DNA of 64,000 nt from Chryseobacterium edaphi (GCF_025628985.1 NZ_JAOTEM010000001.1:1178001-1242000), one strand, 5' to 3'. Shown: positions 52,817 to 62,160, counted from the stretch's first letter. Numbers and translations are program-made. The notes: a model not told the origin generated them from the letters alone.

Positions 52817-54238
52817 TTAAACATCCATATTTTTATTTCTGTTGATGATATAATAGACGGGTAGTCCCAATAAAACGATCAGAAATCCTGGCCAAGTATA
52901 TTGTTGTTTATAAATTAATAGAAGAACACAAAAAACTGTTCCAATTACAAGATAAATAATTGGTGTTACCGGATATAACCATGTTTTGTAAGGTCTGTCA
53001 AGATTAGGTTGTTTGAATCTTAAATAAATCACTCCAAAAACGGTAATCATGTAAAATAGAACGATGACGAATGAAATCATATCTAAGAGATTTCCGTACT
53101 GTCCGCTCAGACAAAGAACAGAAGCCCAAACTCCCTGCATCCAAAGCGCGTTTGAAGGAACATCATTTTTATTATTGTCTATCGCTGATTTGAAAAACAA
53201 ACCGTCCTTCGCCATTGTCTGAAAAACTCTTGCTCCTGCTAAAATCAATCCGTTGTTACATCCGAAAGTAGAAACCATTACCAAAACCGCAATAATCACG
53301 GTTCCTGCACTCCCAAAAATATTCTGGGAAGCAGCAACCGCTACTCTATCATTCGCTGCAAATGCGATGGAGTCTCGGTCGATAGCATTTAAATAAACAA
53401 AATTTACTGCAATATATAAAAGCATTACAGCCGAAGTTCCCAAAATCATTGCTTTTACAACGTTTTTCTTTGGATTTTCAATTTCACCAGAAACAAAAGT
53501 CACACTTTCCCAGGCAACAGAACTAAAGACCGAACCAACCATTGCAGCAGCAATTCCACCCATTAAAGTCATTCCGTCAATGGATTTCCATCCTGTTTTT
53601 AGAAAGTTTCCTGTGGTGTCTTTATCAATATTGTTAAAAGCATTAGTTCCCAAGCTGGAATTTTCTGCTAAATGTGAAAAATCAACGAAAATAAAACCAG
53701 CAGCAATCAGGCCTAATAATGCTAATATTTTTGAACCTGTAAATACATTCTGAAGAATTTTTCCACTCTCTACACCTCTCGTGTTGATGTAGGTAAGCAA
53801 AAGAATAATGGCAATGGCCAACATTTGAATCCATGTAATTTTAAATTCCCCACTTTGAAAAATAGGTGCCGCGTCATTTAGCGAAGGAACAAGATAGGCT
53901 GTAAACTTTCCGAAAGCCATTGCAACGGCAGCTATCGTCCCGGTTTGAATCACCGTAAACAATCCCCATCCATACAGGAAACCCATCTTTTTACCAAAAA
54001 TTTCTGTGAGATAAGTATATTGTCCGCCGGCTTTAGGAAACAGTGCTGAAAGTTCACCATAGCTTATTGCAGCTGCAACTGTCATGATTCCTGTGATAAT
54101 CCAGACTACGATCATCCAGTAGCCGGAACCGAGGTTTCGCATCATGTCTGCGCTTACGATAAAAATTCCGCTACCGATCATGGAGCCCATTACGAGCATC
54201 GTTGCGTCCCAAAGTTTTAGTTTTTTCTGCATATTCAA
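52817..54238 (-). CDS. APC family amino-acid permease
   Basis: A 473-residue transporter with 12-13 membrane segments. The first carries MVMGSMIGSGIFIVSADMMR, with the glycine-rich unwound part that binds the substrate amine. GELSALFPKAGGQYTYLTEI is near 65-84, and SSVAWESVTFVSGEIENPKKN near 240. It resembles LAT-type amino-acid antiporters and cationic amino-acid transporters. The specific substrate is unknown. A TATATTTG promoter element lies ten bases upstream. Confidence 0.93.
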   Translation of the reverse strand: MNMQKKLKLWDATMLVMGSMIGSGIFIVSADMMRNLGSGYWMIVVWIITGIMTVAAAISYGELSALFPKAGGQYTYLTEIFGKKMGFLYGWGLFTVIQTGTIAAVAMAFGKFTAYLVPSLNDAAPIFQSGEFKITWIQMLAIAIILLLTYINTRGVESGKILQNVFTGSKILALLGLIAAGFIFVDFSHLAENSSLGTNAFNNIDKDTTGNFLKTGWKSIDGMTLMGGIAAAMVGSVFSSVAWESVTFVSGEIENPKKNVVKAMILGTSAVMLLYIAVNFVYLNAIDRDSIAFAANDRVAVAASQNIFGSAGTVIIAVLVMVSTFGCNNGLILAGARVFQTMAKDGLFFKSAIDNNKNDVPSNALWMQGVWASVLCLSGQYGNLLDMISFVIVLFYMITVFGVIYLRFKQPNLDRPYKTWLYPVTPIIYLVIGTVFCVLLLIYKQQYTWPGFLIVLLGLPVYYIINRNKNMDV

Positions 54239-54248
54239 ATATTCCCTT

Positions 54249-54256
54249 CAAATATA
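54249..54256 (-). promoter_or_regulatory. -7 element of the permease gene
   Basis: On the minus strand TATATTTG fits TAnnTTTG, ten bases before the ATG. Confidence 0.5.
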
Positions 54257-54351
54257 GATAAATATGCAATTGATTTCGAATTTTGTTTTGAATTTGAGAA
54301 GTACCTGTTTTTTATCAACCTTAAGATCATTCGCAATTCAAATTTTATTAT

Positions 54352-54359
54352 TAATTTTG
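54352..54359 (+). promoter_or_regulatory. -7 element of the DUF4920 gene
   Basis: TAATTTTG fits TAnnTTTG and lies 15 bases before the ATG at 54375, which supports that start over the upstream ATG at 54264. Confidence 0.55.
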
Positions 54360-54374
54360 GAAAAAATATTAAAA

Positions 54375-54881
54375 ATGAAATTAAAATCCATATTATTTTT
54401 AGTCGCAATAAGTGTTTCTTCGTTAGCATTCGCACAGGAAGAGAGAAAATCTGGTCCTCCAGCAGGAAATGCAATCGTGGGCGATACTTACGGATCAGTT
54501 GTAGCTTCATCAGAATCTAAAGCGATGACTGTTGATAAACTTGCTAAAAAATTAAAGAAGGATAATAAAAAAGTTGAAAACGTAGCCATCAAAGGAAAAG
54601 TCGTTGACGTTTGCGATAAAAAAGGTTGTTGGTTAACGATTCAAACTGAAGATGATACTCAGTTTTTTGTGAAAATGAAAGACTACGGGTTTTTCGTACC
54701 AACCGCTTTGAAAGGTAAAAATGTGGTTTTGGAAGGTAACGCTGAAAGAAAAGTAACTTCTATCGACGAACAAAAGCACTACGCAGAAGATGCTAAAAAA
54801 CCTCAAGCAGAAATTGATGCGATTATAAAGCCAAAAGAAGAGATCAGATTTGTAGCCAACGGAATCAAAGTTGTCAACTAA
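54375..54881 (+). CDS. DUF4920 exported protein (OB-fold, heme/metal-binding-like)
   Basis: A protein of 168 residues from ATG 54375, with a signal peptide (MKLKSILFLVAISVSSLAFA). The mature domain has VAIKGKVVDVCDKKGCWLTI, then FFVKMKDYGFFVPTALKGKN and VVLEGNAERKV, an OB-fold with a CDKKGC motif typical of DUF4920. The paired cysteines and the DYGFFVP segment are conserved features of this envelope family. Its role is unknown; metal or redox binding is possible. Confidence 0.88.
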   Translation: MKLKSILFLVAISVSSLAFAQEERKSGPPAGNAIVGDTYGSVVASSESKAMTVDKLAKKLKKDNKKVENVAIKGKVVDVCDKKGCWLTIQTEDDTQFFVKMKDYGFFVPTALKGKNVVLEGNAERKVTSIDEQKHYAEDAKKPQAEIDAIIKPKEEIRFVANGIKVVN

Positions 54882-54930
54882 TAATTGATAAAATTTAAAG
54901 GAAAAGCGGAACAAATTTGTTCCGCTTTTT

Positions 54931-56040
54931 TTATTCTTCTATTTTGAAATTGACTTCAGCATCTAATTTAGGATATTTTGTTTCGCTTATAAACTTTTTT
55001 CCGGTACAGTCGATTTCAAGCCAGCCCTTTCTTTTACTAACATTACCAACCTCCATTACAAAAGGAACAAATGATATTTCATCTTTTCCTTCCTCAAAAA
55101 TTTCTCGGTACTGAACGGCAATATCTAAAATACATTCATGATCTGTATTCAACTTTACATTTCTGTAAACAATATCATAATGCGTTTCCTGATTTTCGGG
55201 AATTTCCAGATATTTTTCCCAACCTTTAATTTCAGATTTCAATTCGCTGATTGCTTTTAAGGCGTAATATAAAGCAATTGTATAATATTTTCTGGTTCCG
55301 TTTCTTGTATAATCCTCGATGAAATGTCCACCTTCAAATAAAATGGTCGGCATTCCTGCTTTGATGAAATTATCGCCTGTAGAAGTGGGATAGAACTCAT
55401 CTGTATATCTTCCGATCTGATTGGGAATCAAATCTTTTAAATGATCATAAACCTGCCCAATTACTGCCATACATTTCTTTCTGTTTTCTGTAATGGTTCT
55501 TTCCTCATTTTCTGAAGGAGCTAAAAAGGAGAGTGTTGCAGGATGAATTCCGTCTGTTGTGAAAATCGTGCGTTGCTCATGAAGATTCAAAGCGTAATCA
55601 TATTTTTTCTCAAAAGCTATTTTTTTAAGAAACTTAATTTCTACACTTGCTTCATTATAGAAATCTCTATTCAGATCAATTTCTATAGCATTAAGTCTCG
55701 TCCATCTTTCCGAACCGTCTGGATTTAATATAAAGATAAAATCTAAACTTATCTGACTGAAAAGTTCATCTTTCATTTGAGGAACTTTATCCAACGTTGT
55801 TAAAAGATCGAGCATTGCATGAGTGGCGTTCGATTCATTCCCGTGCATTTGTGACCATGCTAAAACTTTCATCTCTCCGTTTCCTACTGTCAATTTATAA
55901 ATAGGTTTTTTTAAATAAGATCTTCCTATCTCGACAATATAATCACTGAGATTGGTCTGTAGGTAAGAAAAAAATTTTTCGGGAGAAATATAGCGATTTG
56001 GGAAATCGGGATTTTGGATATACAAATGTTCAAAATTCAT
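54931..56040 (-). CDS. M14-family zinc carboxypeptidase
   Basis: A 369-residue peptidase without an evident signal peptide. The metal site is H66 and E69 in SQMHGNESNATH, with the third ligand in YALNLHEQRT. The substrate-binding region appears as NRDFYNEA and, further on, LFEGGHFIEDYT with the catalytic glutamate. It removes C-terminal residues or acts on peptidoglycan-derived peptides. It is a single gene, convergent with DUF4920, and a TATTTTTG promoter element lies 21 bases upstream. Confidence 0.9.
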   Translation of the reverse strand: MNFEHLYIQNPDFPNRYISPEKFFSYLQTNLSDYIVEIGRSYLKKPIYKLTVGNGEMKVLAWSQMHGNESNATHAMLDLLTTLDKVPQMKDELFSQISLDFIFILNPDGSERWTRLNAIEIDLNRDFYNEASVEIKFLKKIAFEKKYDYALNLHEQRTIFTTDGIHPATLSFLAPSENEERTITENRKKCMAVIGQVYDHLKDLIPNQIGRYTDEFYPTSTGDNFIKAGMPTILFEGGHFIEDYTRNGTRKYYTIALYYALKAISELKSEIKGWEKYLEIPENQETHYDIVYRNVKLNTDHECILDIAVQYREIFEEGKDEISFVPFVMEVGNVSKRKGWLEIDCTGKKFISETKYPKLDAEVNFKIEE

Positions 56041-56061
56041 CTAAACTCAATTTACAAGAGT

Positions 56062-56069
56062 CAAAAATA
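56062..56069 (-). promoter_or_regulatory. -7 element of the M14 carboxypeptidase gene
   Basis: On the minus strand TATTTTTG fits TAnnTTTG, 21 bases before the ATG. Confidence 0.5.
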
Positions 56070-56834
56070 ATGTTTTTTAATCATAAAATAAAATTCACAT
56101 TTGTAATCTCATTAAACAATGTCAATTGCCAAAAAGTCTGTTAGTTAAATTGTGGATTGATAATAATTTAATTCATCTTGCTTAAAATATTTAAATTCAG
56201 TAGTTTATAAATTTTAACTCAAGAAATACAATAGATATGCTTTAAGTGTGAATAAGTGTAAATATCTGAAAATGAGTGTTATTATGTTAAACGTGTATAA
56301 TGTGGAATACAGTTAAAAAATTAAACTTTACACAAATGTAAATAGCTGGATTTTTTAATTATTCTATTACTTTTTGAACATATAAAGAGCTTTAATTACC
56401 TGTTGTAAATATTTTATCAGTGTAATAAAAATTAATAAGATTCTTAGTCATAATATTTTGTTAAAACTACTTTTAATAAAGGCTTAGTAGCACTTATATA
56501 GTTTAAATAATAACGTATATATAAGAAATAACATACAAAACCAGCTATATAGCCTCTCTCCCACTCCATAGACGATATATCAGTTGCAAAATACTTCTAG
56601 GAGGCTTATGCAGTGAATTTAAGAACTAGATTCCCGAAAATTTTAATTAAAATTTTTAATTAAAAACCTTATCTCGAGGTTTACTTTAAGTGTAATATTA
56701 GTAGATGTTATCAATTATAAATAATAGGAAAATTTAAATATCATCAACAAAAATATCATAATAAACTGATAGTAAGAATATTATATAATTTACTTTTGTA
56801 TATTCAATTTTATCAACATTGTTTACGTTTGTAC

Positions 56835-56865
56835 TTTGCAATTGTAAACATTATTTTTACATTTG
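56835..56865 (+). promoter_or_regulatory. Consensus Bacteroidetes promoter of the HTH gene
   Basis: TTTG (56835-56838), a 19-base spacer and TACATTTG (56858-56865) match the -33/-7 consensus in full. The ATG at 56889 is 23 bases downstream. The arms TGTAAA / TTTACA (56843-56848 and 56856-56861) overlap the -7 element and may be an operator. Confidence 0.75.
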
Positions 56866-56888
56866 TAATAAGGTTAAAAACTTGTTTT

Positions 56889-57425
56889 ATGAGTTTAAAT
56901 GAGAGAATTTCAAAGGTTATAGAATACTCTAAGTTGAGTTCATCTGAATTTGCAGATGAGATCGATGTGCAGCGTTCTTCCATTTCACATATTACTTCCG
57001 GGAGAAATAAACCTTCCCTAGAATTTATTATAAAGATAAAATCAAGATTTCCAGAAATTTTGTGGGATTGGTTGGTCAATGGTGACGGCGAAATGCTTAA
57101 ATCTGATTTACTGGAAACAGAGAATATTTCTGAGAGTGAAAATTCAGAAGAAAAAACGAAACCGACTTCGCTTCCCGATTTATTCACAATGATGAATGAT
57201 GATGAAGATTTTGGAAACGAAGAAGAAAAAGCTGAAGAAATTTCGGTCGTGCGAGAATCTGCTATTTCGCATCAAAGTAAAGCTACAGAAAAAATATCCA
57301 ATTCTCAGCGATTAGAAAAAACGAATGAACAAATTACCAATCAAGTTATTGAAAATCAAATCAATAAGATAAAACGTATTGTTTTGTTCTACGAAAACGG
57401 AAAATTTGAAAGTTTTGAGCCATAA
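56889..57425 (+). CDS. XRE-type helix-turn-helix regulator
   Basis: A 178-residue protein from ATG 56889; an upstream extension to 56796 lies before the promoter. Residues 1-65 form the HTH, with SSSEFADEIDVQRSSISHIT as helices 2-3 and DWLVNGDGEML closing the domain. The rest is a Glu/Ser/Asn-rich disordered tail ending in a short ordered piece (IKRIVLFYENGKFESFEP). This layout is common in Chryseobacterium and allies. Targets are unknown; autoregulation is suggested by the palindrome in its own promoter. Confidence 0.88.
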   Translation: MSLNERISKVIEYSKLSSSEFADEIDVQRSSISHITSGRNKPSLEFIIKIKSRFPEILWDWLVNGDGEMLKSDLLETENISESENSEEKTKPTSLPDLFTMMNDDEDFGNEEEKAEEISVVRESAISHQSKATEKISNSQRLEKTNEQITNQVIENQINKIKRIVLFYENGKFESFEP

Positions 57426-57427
57426 AA

Positions 57428-57460
57428 TAAAAAAGTCTGACCATTTTCTGATCAGACTTC
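57428..57460. terminator. Bidirectional terminator between the HTH gene and proline dehydrogenase gene
   Basis: AAGTCTGA and TCAGACTT form a stem with an inner loop of about ten bases between two convergent genes, with A and T flanks. Confidence 0.85.
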
Positions 57461-57480
57461 AATTTATATTTAGAAAGAAA

Positions 57481-58647
57481 TTATTTTCTTCTTCTATCAA
57501 GTTCTTTTTTTATCAAACCCAATTCTCTTCCGGTTTGTCCGGCAACCGAAGTATTTTCTCTAGCCCTTCTCGTCAGATATGGAACAACATCTTTCACAGG
57601 TCCATATGGAAGATATTTAGCTACATTATAACCCTTATCAGACAAATAGAAACTGATGTTATCACTCATCCCATAAAGCTGTCCGAAATAGATGTGAGGA
57701 TTGTCGTTTTCTAAACCTTTCGCTTTCATTTTATCCATCACCAGTTCAGATGAGACCTCATTGTGAGTTCCAAAGAAAGCAGAAACTTTATCAAGGTGAT
57801 TTAAGATAAAATCAATTCCTGCATTGTAATTTCTATCTGAAGCTTCTTTGTTTGGCTGAATCGGATCTGCATAACCTTTTTCTGCGGCTCTTGCTCTTTC
57901 CTTTTCCATATAAGCACCACGAACGATCTTATAACCAATGAAATAGTTCTTTTCTCTCGCTCTCTGAAGATTTTCTTCCATGTACTCCAAACGGTGGGTT
58001 CTGTACATTTGAATGGTATTCCAGACAATCGGTTTTTCCTGATTATATTTTTCCATCATCTCTTCACAAAGCTGATCTGCTGCATCCTGCATCCAGGATT
58101 CTTCTGCATCGATCATTACTTTCTTATCGTGTTCGTGACAGAGTTTGCATACTTCATCAAATCTCTTTACAACTCTTGCCCATTCTTCTTTCTGGCTTGA
58201 AGTCAGCTCTGCATTTTTTCCAACAGCTTCGTACAGATCAATTCTTCCAAAAGCAGTAGGTTTAAAGACAATAAAAGGAATTGCGGGATTTCCCACAGAA
58301 AATTTAATAATATCTTTAATTTCCTGACAAACACCATCAAAAGTCTCTTCATCTTCTTTCCCTTCAATCGAATAATCGAAAATACTTCCTACACCTCTTT
58401 TGAAAAGCTGCTTCACCGCTTTCATGCTTTCTTCGCGAGTTTCGCCGCCTACGAATTGTTCAAACAAAGTTTTTTTTACAATTCCGGTAACGAATGGGAA
58501 ATTATTATGAACGGTGAAATTAAGGACAGAAGTTCCAAGACTTGTCAAAGCGGGCTGTTCGATCATTTTAAACATCCAATACGCTTTTCTTAACTGTGCA
58601 TCTGTCTTATCGGCAAACGCAACTTTAGTATCGTTGAAAATGGGCAT
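57481..58647 (-). CDS. Proline dehydrogenase
   Basis: A 388-residue FAD enzyme that oxidises proline to pyrroline-5-carboxylate and passes electrons to the quinone pool. It has the TIM-barrel signature DAEESWMQDAADQLCEEMM, VWNTIQMYRTHRLEYM, GYKIVRGAYMEKERARA and the C-terminal YLTRRARENTSV, which carries the substrate-binding arginine pair. It is a stand-alone PutA-type protein lacking a P5C dehydrogenase domain, as in other Bacteroidetes. A TACATTTG promoter element lies 25 bases upstream. Confidence 0.95.
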   Translation of the reverse strand: MPIFNDTKVAFADKTDAQLRKAYWMFKMIEQPALTSLGTSVLNFTVHNNFPFVTGIVKKTLFEQFVGGETREESMKAVKQLFKRGVGSIFDYSIEGKEDEETFDGVCQEIKDIIKFSVGNPAIPFIVFKPTAFGRIDLYEAVGKNAELTSSQKEEWARVVKRFDEVCKLCHEHDKKVMIDAEESWMQDAADQLCEEMMEKYNQEKPIVWNTIQMYRTHRLEYMEENLQRAREKNYFIGYKIVRGAYMEKERARAAEKGYADPIQPNKEASDRNYNAGIDFILNHLDKVSAFFGTHNEVSSELVMDKMKAKGLENDNPHIYFGQLYGMSDNISFYLSDKGYNVAKYLPYGPVKDVVPYLTRRARENTSVAGQTGRELGLIKKELDRRRK

Positions 58648-58672
58648 TCTTTTTATTAAATTTTGATTTTGG

Positions 58673-58680
58673 CAAATGTA
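58673..58680 (-). promoter_or_regulatory. -7 element of the proline dehydrogenase gene
   Basis: On the minus strand TACATTTG fits TAnnTTTG, 25 bases before the ATG. Confidence 0.6.
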
Positions 58681-58712
58681 AGAATAACCATAACGTTATT
58701 AAAATATATTTT

Positions 58713-59642
58713 CTACAATTTACCTTCGATTCCATTCAGCAACATTGCGATAATTCCAATGAAAACCCAGAAGCGTAATATATTGATTGTGATAAACTTA
58801 CTTCGTTTAGAATAATTTAAAAGAAAATGAATACAGAAAATCATCACAAATAATCCCGCAGAAAAGTAATAAGACATAAAACCCGAAATCCCCGTTTTTG
58901 CGATCAGCTTCATTGAAACTGCCATTGTCAAAATAATCAGGAAAATAATAATAGATTTGGAAGTTTTATCTTTAAATGAATTGGGAATCGTTTTATAGCC
59001 AAAAACTTTATCTGCTCTTTTTGTCAATGTATCTTTCACAATATCAATGCAAAGAAGAATTAAAAATAAAAAGATTGCCATTAAAAGAACTTTCTTTGAA
59101 AAAGTCTCGTAATAAACCATCATTCCAAAGAAAGGATATAAAGTAAGGCTTACAAACGTCAGATTATTTAAAATTAAAATACGGCTCATCTTATGGCTAT
59201 AAAACCACATAAAGAACTGGTAAACAATAAAGAATATCAAAACTCTGTATGAAATAAAGCTTGCAACTCCCAACGAAATTACTGTGAGACCAAGATATGC
59301 ATACAGAAAATATTTTTGTTTGATGAAACTTTGAATCCTTGTTCTAAAAGGTTTTACGACATGATCTTTTTCGAAATCATAAAATTGGTTGATAATTCCT
59401 CCTGCTAAAATTGAGAGAACAGTACAGAAAATAATACCATGAACTTTAAAATCAAACACGAAATTCCTGAAAGATTCTTCCTGATTGAACAGAAAAAAAG
59501 TAGAAACGTACAATGCAAACGTTAATAAAATTGCAACAAAAAACCTTGCTCCTAAAAGAAAACCGACAAATTGGGAAAGTCTGTAAAACAGAGATTTGGA
59601 AACAAAATTCTTTTCCTGGAAAGTCTCTTTTTCAGAATTCAT
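58713..59642 (-). CDS. UbiA-family prenyltransferase, possibly geranylgeranylglycerol-phosphate type
   Basis: A 309-residue membrane protein with about nine helices. The first aspartate-like motif is NQFYDFEKDHVVKPFR, and the second is LCIDIVKDTLTKRADKVFGY. The pattern fits UbiA enzymes of the archaeal digeranylgeranylglyceryl-phosphate synthase and chlorophyll-synthase branch rather than UbiA or MenA. It directly follows mevalonate kinase by 11 bases, so the pair shares a transcript. A role in prenylating glycerol phosphate or another acceptor is inference. Confidence 0.85.
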   Translation of the reverse strand: MNSEKETFQEKNFVSKSLFYRLSQFVGFLLGARFFVAILLTFALYVSTFFLFNQEESFRNFVFDFKVHGIIFCTVLSILAGGIINQFYDFEKDHVVKPFRTRIQSFIKQKYFLYAYLGLTVISLGVASFISYRVLIFFIVYQFFMWFYSHKMSRILILNNLTFVSLTLYPFFGMMVYYETFSKKVLLMAIFLFLILLCIDIVKDTLTKRADKVFGYKTIPNSFKDKTSKSIIIFLIILTMAVSMKLIAKTGISGFMSYYFSAGLFVMIFCIHFLLNYSKRSKFITINILRFWVFIGIIAMLLNGIEGKL

Positions 59643-59653
59643 TCCCGGTATTT

Positions 59654-60580
59654 TTAGAATCTGTAAATCACTTCTTTATGGAAACCGTCAAGCATTTTTT
59701 CAGCCTTTTCGTAGTCTTTGGTGAAACCTAAAATATAACCACCACCTCCGCTTCCGCAAAGTTTAAGATAATAAGCATTAGAATCTAATCCTTTTTTCCA
59801 TATGTTGAAAATGCTTTCAGGAATCATCGGACGGAAATGTTCATAAGCCCAATGTGAAAGCTTTTTAAGGTTTCTAAAGAACGGATTCATATCTTTTTTA
59901 AGGAAAGAATCAATACAAGCATTGTTGTAACGGATAAACTCTTCTTTCAAAGTCTTACGGAAACCTTCAGTCTTCATTTTTTCAAAGAAAATCTGAATCA
60001 TCGGTCCGGTTTCTCCTGTAATTCCTGAATCAATAAGGAAAATTGCACCTTTTCCTTCCTCGCCTTTTGGAATGGCAACTTTATCTAAATTCTCTTTATT
60101 TTCGATAAGAATCGGTAAATTCATGTAGCAGATCAAAGGATCCATTCCGGAACTTTTACCGTGGAAATAACTTTCCATTTCACCAAAAATAGCTTTTATA
60201 TTTTTCAGATCGTCTTTAGAAATATTTTCAGGATCATGTTTTGTGAAGCAATATTTTTCAAAAATAGCCGCAACCAAAGCTCCTGAACTTCCTACTCCAT
60301 ATCCTTGAGGAATGTTTGAATCAAAGAAAAGTCCCTTTGAGATATCATCTTTAAAACGGGAAACATCTAATCTGAAATTTTCTGGTAAATCTAAATTAGC
60401 CAGAAAATCAGAATATTTTTGTAAATGTTGATTAGATTTTTTTTCGAATTCCGAATCAGAATCTGAGAACTTCAATGTGCCTTTATAGAAGCTGTAAGGA
60501 ACTACAAGACCTTGAGAGTCTTCGATCATTCCGTATTCTCCGAAAAGGATAATTTTAGCGTAAAATAAAGGATTTGTCAT
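59654..60580 (-). CDS. Mevalonate kinase-like GHMP kinase
   Basis: A 308-residue GHMP kinase. The opening PLFYAKIILFGEYGMIEDSQ, the ATP-binding motif QGYGVGSSGALVAAIFEKY, the catalytic-loop HGKSSGMDPLICYM and the C-terminal KLCGSGGGGYILGF follow mevalonate kinase. It phosphorylates mevalonate on the way to isopentenyl diphosphate, the mevalonate route used by many flavobacteria. The next gene in the transcript is a UbiA-type prenyltransferase, which would use the product. A TAACTTTG promoter element lies 19 bases upstream. Confidence 0.9.
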   Translation of the reverse strand: MTNPLFYAKIILFGEYGMIEDSQGLVVPYSFYKGTLKFSDSDSEFEKKSNQHLQKYSDFLANLDLPENFRLDVSRFKDDISKGLFFDSNIPQGYGVGSSGALVAAIFEKYCFTKHDPENISKDDLKNIKAIFGEMESYFHGKSSGMDPLICYMNLPILIENKENLDKVAIPKGEEGKGAIFLIDSGITGETGPMIQIFFEKMKTEGFRKTLKEEFIRYNNACIDSFLKKDMNPFFRNLKKLSHWAYEHFRPMIPESIFNIWKKGLDSNAYYLKLCGSGGGGYILGFTKDYEKAEKMLDGFHKEVIYRF

Positions 60581-60599
60581 TTGCGTTTAAATCTTTGTG

Positions 60600-60607
60600 C
60601 AAAGTTA
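60600..60607 (-). promoter_or_regulatory. -7 element of the mevalonate kinase-UbiA operon
   Basis: On the minus strand TAACTTTG fits TAnnTTTG, 19 bases before the ATG. Confidence 0.6.
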
Positions 60608-60653
60608 ATGCTTTCTGCTCAATATTAACAAATTTTAAGCCATTTTAAGGATT

Positions 60654-62132
60654 TTACACTTTTGTTTTTAAGAATCTGATAATTATCGCTCCTGCTGCAA
60701 AAAAAGTAGACATCGCAATAAACGCATACTGCATATTTCCGAATTTCTGAATGATTACACTGAAAATAAGCATACCACAAATGATTGCAATTTTTTCAAG
60801 TACATCGTAAAAACTGAAATATGTCGTATTTTCCATTGAGTTCTCAGGTAAAAGCTTTGAATAGGTAGATCTAGACATCGCCTGCAAACCACCCATTACC
60901 AAACCAATCAAGCCTGCCAAACCGTAAAACTGTAATTGAAGGTTAGGATTTTCCTTATTTAAAGAAAATGCTGAAATACAACAAGCAATCCAAATAACAA
61001 CAGCGATGGTAATTACATTTTTGTTTCCAATCTTTTTCGATAATCTTGAAAATAAGAATGCTCCGAAAATCGCAATGATCTGTATCACTAAAATGGTGAT
61101 AATCAATTTATATTTATCTGCCTGTTTAGGGAATATATCTGTACTTCCAAACGGAACTGCCATCAGGAAAATAGTCTGCATTCCGACACTGTAGAAAAAG
61201 AAACTTAATAAAAAGAATTTCAAGCTTTTATCAGCAAATAATTTGCTTCCCACTCTGAATAATTCTCTGAAACTTTCTTTAGCAATATCTTTATAAAAGC
61301 TGATATTATCTTTTAAAACCTCAAAGAAACCACCTTGCTCTTCATGTCTTTTGAAGATATTTTTATAGTTTAATAATACCAAATCTTTTGGCAATTTATC
61401 TTTAACATCCCCAAACTGAGGTAAATGCTTGAAAGTATACTGTGAAAAGCCAAACCACCAAGCTCCCGTCAATAAAAAGCTTACTCTTATATAAATATTT
61501 GTTTGTTCCGGACCTTTAGCAACAACCTGAATCAACACCAAACAGATAATCAATAAAACGACTGATCCTAAATAGCCGTAAATATATCCCTTTGCAGAAA
61601 GTGAATCCTGTTTTTCGGGTGTTGCGATGTCTGGTAAAAATGAATTATAAAATACCAAACTTCCCCAAAAACCCACACTTGCCGTGATACTGAAAAGTAA
61701 CCCAAGAAATATATTTTCCATCCCTGTAAACATTGCTAATCCCATACAAGATGTTGCTCCCAGATAACAGAAAAACTGTAAAAAGGATTTCTTATTCCCG
61801 ATAGTATCTGCCAATGAAGACAAAAACGGAGATAGTAAAACAACCAGGAAAAATGAAATAGCATACGAAAAACTCAATACAGCTTCCGGCTCGTAGGTCT
61901 CGCCGAAAACTTTGATCATATTTCTCACAGGTATTTCCTGAACTTCATTCGCTGCGGCTACATATTCTTTTCTGTTGTATGCAGTGGTAAGAATTGTGTA
62001 GTAGATAGGGAAAATTGCAGAAGTTATCACCAAAGAATACACAGAGTTTGCCCAGTCGTATACTGCCCAGGCTTTCATGATCTTTGGATTGTTCTTGATA
62101 TTATTTGTTGGTTGAATTTCAGTTTCAGACAT
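60654..62132 (-). CDS. MFS transporter, UMF1/Atg22-like
   Basis: A protein of 492 residues from the Met in MSETEIQPTNNIKNNPKIMK (62132); the frame extends seven codons upstream into the leader. About 12 membrane segments begin after AWAVYDWANSVYSLVITSAI, the WAxSxY signature of the UMF1 family (Atg22-like). RLSKKIGNKNVITI is the loop motif of the second half. Family members export amino acids or unknown compounds; no substrate is assigned. A TATTTTTG promoter element lies 20 bases upstream. Confidence 0.92.
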   Translation of the reverse strand: MSETEIQPTNNIKNNPKIMKAWAVYDWANSVYSLVITSAIFPIYYTILTTAYNRKEYVAAANEVQEIPVRNMIKVFGETYEPEAVLSFSYAISFFLVVLLSPFLSSLADTIGNKKSFLQFFCYLGATSCMGLAMFTGMENIFLGLLFSITASVGFWGSLVFYNSFLPDIATPEKQDSLSAKGYIYGYLGSVVLLIICLVLIQVVAKGPEQTNIYIRVSFLLTGAWWFGFSQYTFKHLPQFGDVKDKLPKDLVLLNYKNIFKRHEEQGGFFEVLKDNISFYKDIAKESFRELFRVGSKLFADKSLKFFLLSFFFYSVGMQTIFLMAVPFGSTDIFPKQADKYKLIITILVIQIIAIFGAFLFSRLSKKIGNKNVITIAVVIWIACCISAFSLNKENPNLQLQFYGLAGLIGLVMGGLQAMSRSTYSKLLPENSMENTTYFSFYDVLEKIAIICGMLIFSVIIQKFGNMQYAFIAMSTFFAAGAIIIRFLKTKV

Positions 62133-62152
62133 TTTCAATCGAATTAGTTGCA

Positions 62153-62160
62153 CAAAAATA
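62153..62160 (-). promoter_or_regulatory. -7 element of the MFS gene
   Basis: On the minus strand TATTTTTG fits TAnnTTTG, 20 bases before the ATG at 62132. Confidence 0.55.

Larger units (their letters stand above)
56041..56888. other. Long AT-rich gene-free region
   Basis: Nearly 850 bases without a credible gene. It holds a palindrome TTTACA-CAAA-TGTAAA (56327-56342) and three sites sharing ACATTTGT (plus at 56097-56104 and 56859-56866, minus at 56332-56339). A hairpin-like pair AGCCTC ... GAGGCT lies around 56550-56610. The last site overlaps the promoter of the HTH gene. Confidence 0.6.

Noticed and set aside
56540..56640. tRNA-like or attachment-site-like stretch with AGCCTC/GAGGCT arms
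   Set aside because: No cloverleaf or T-loop sequence could be drawn, and no integrase is present.
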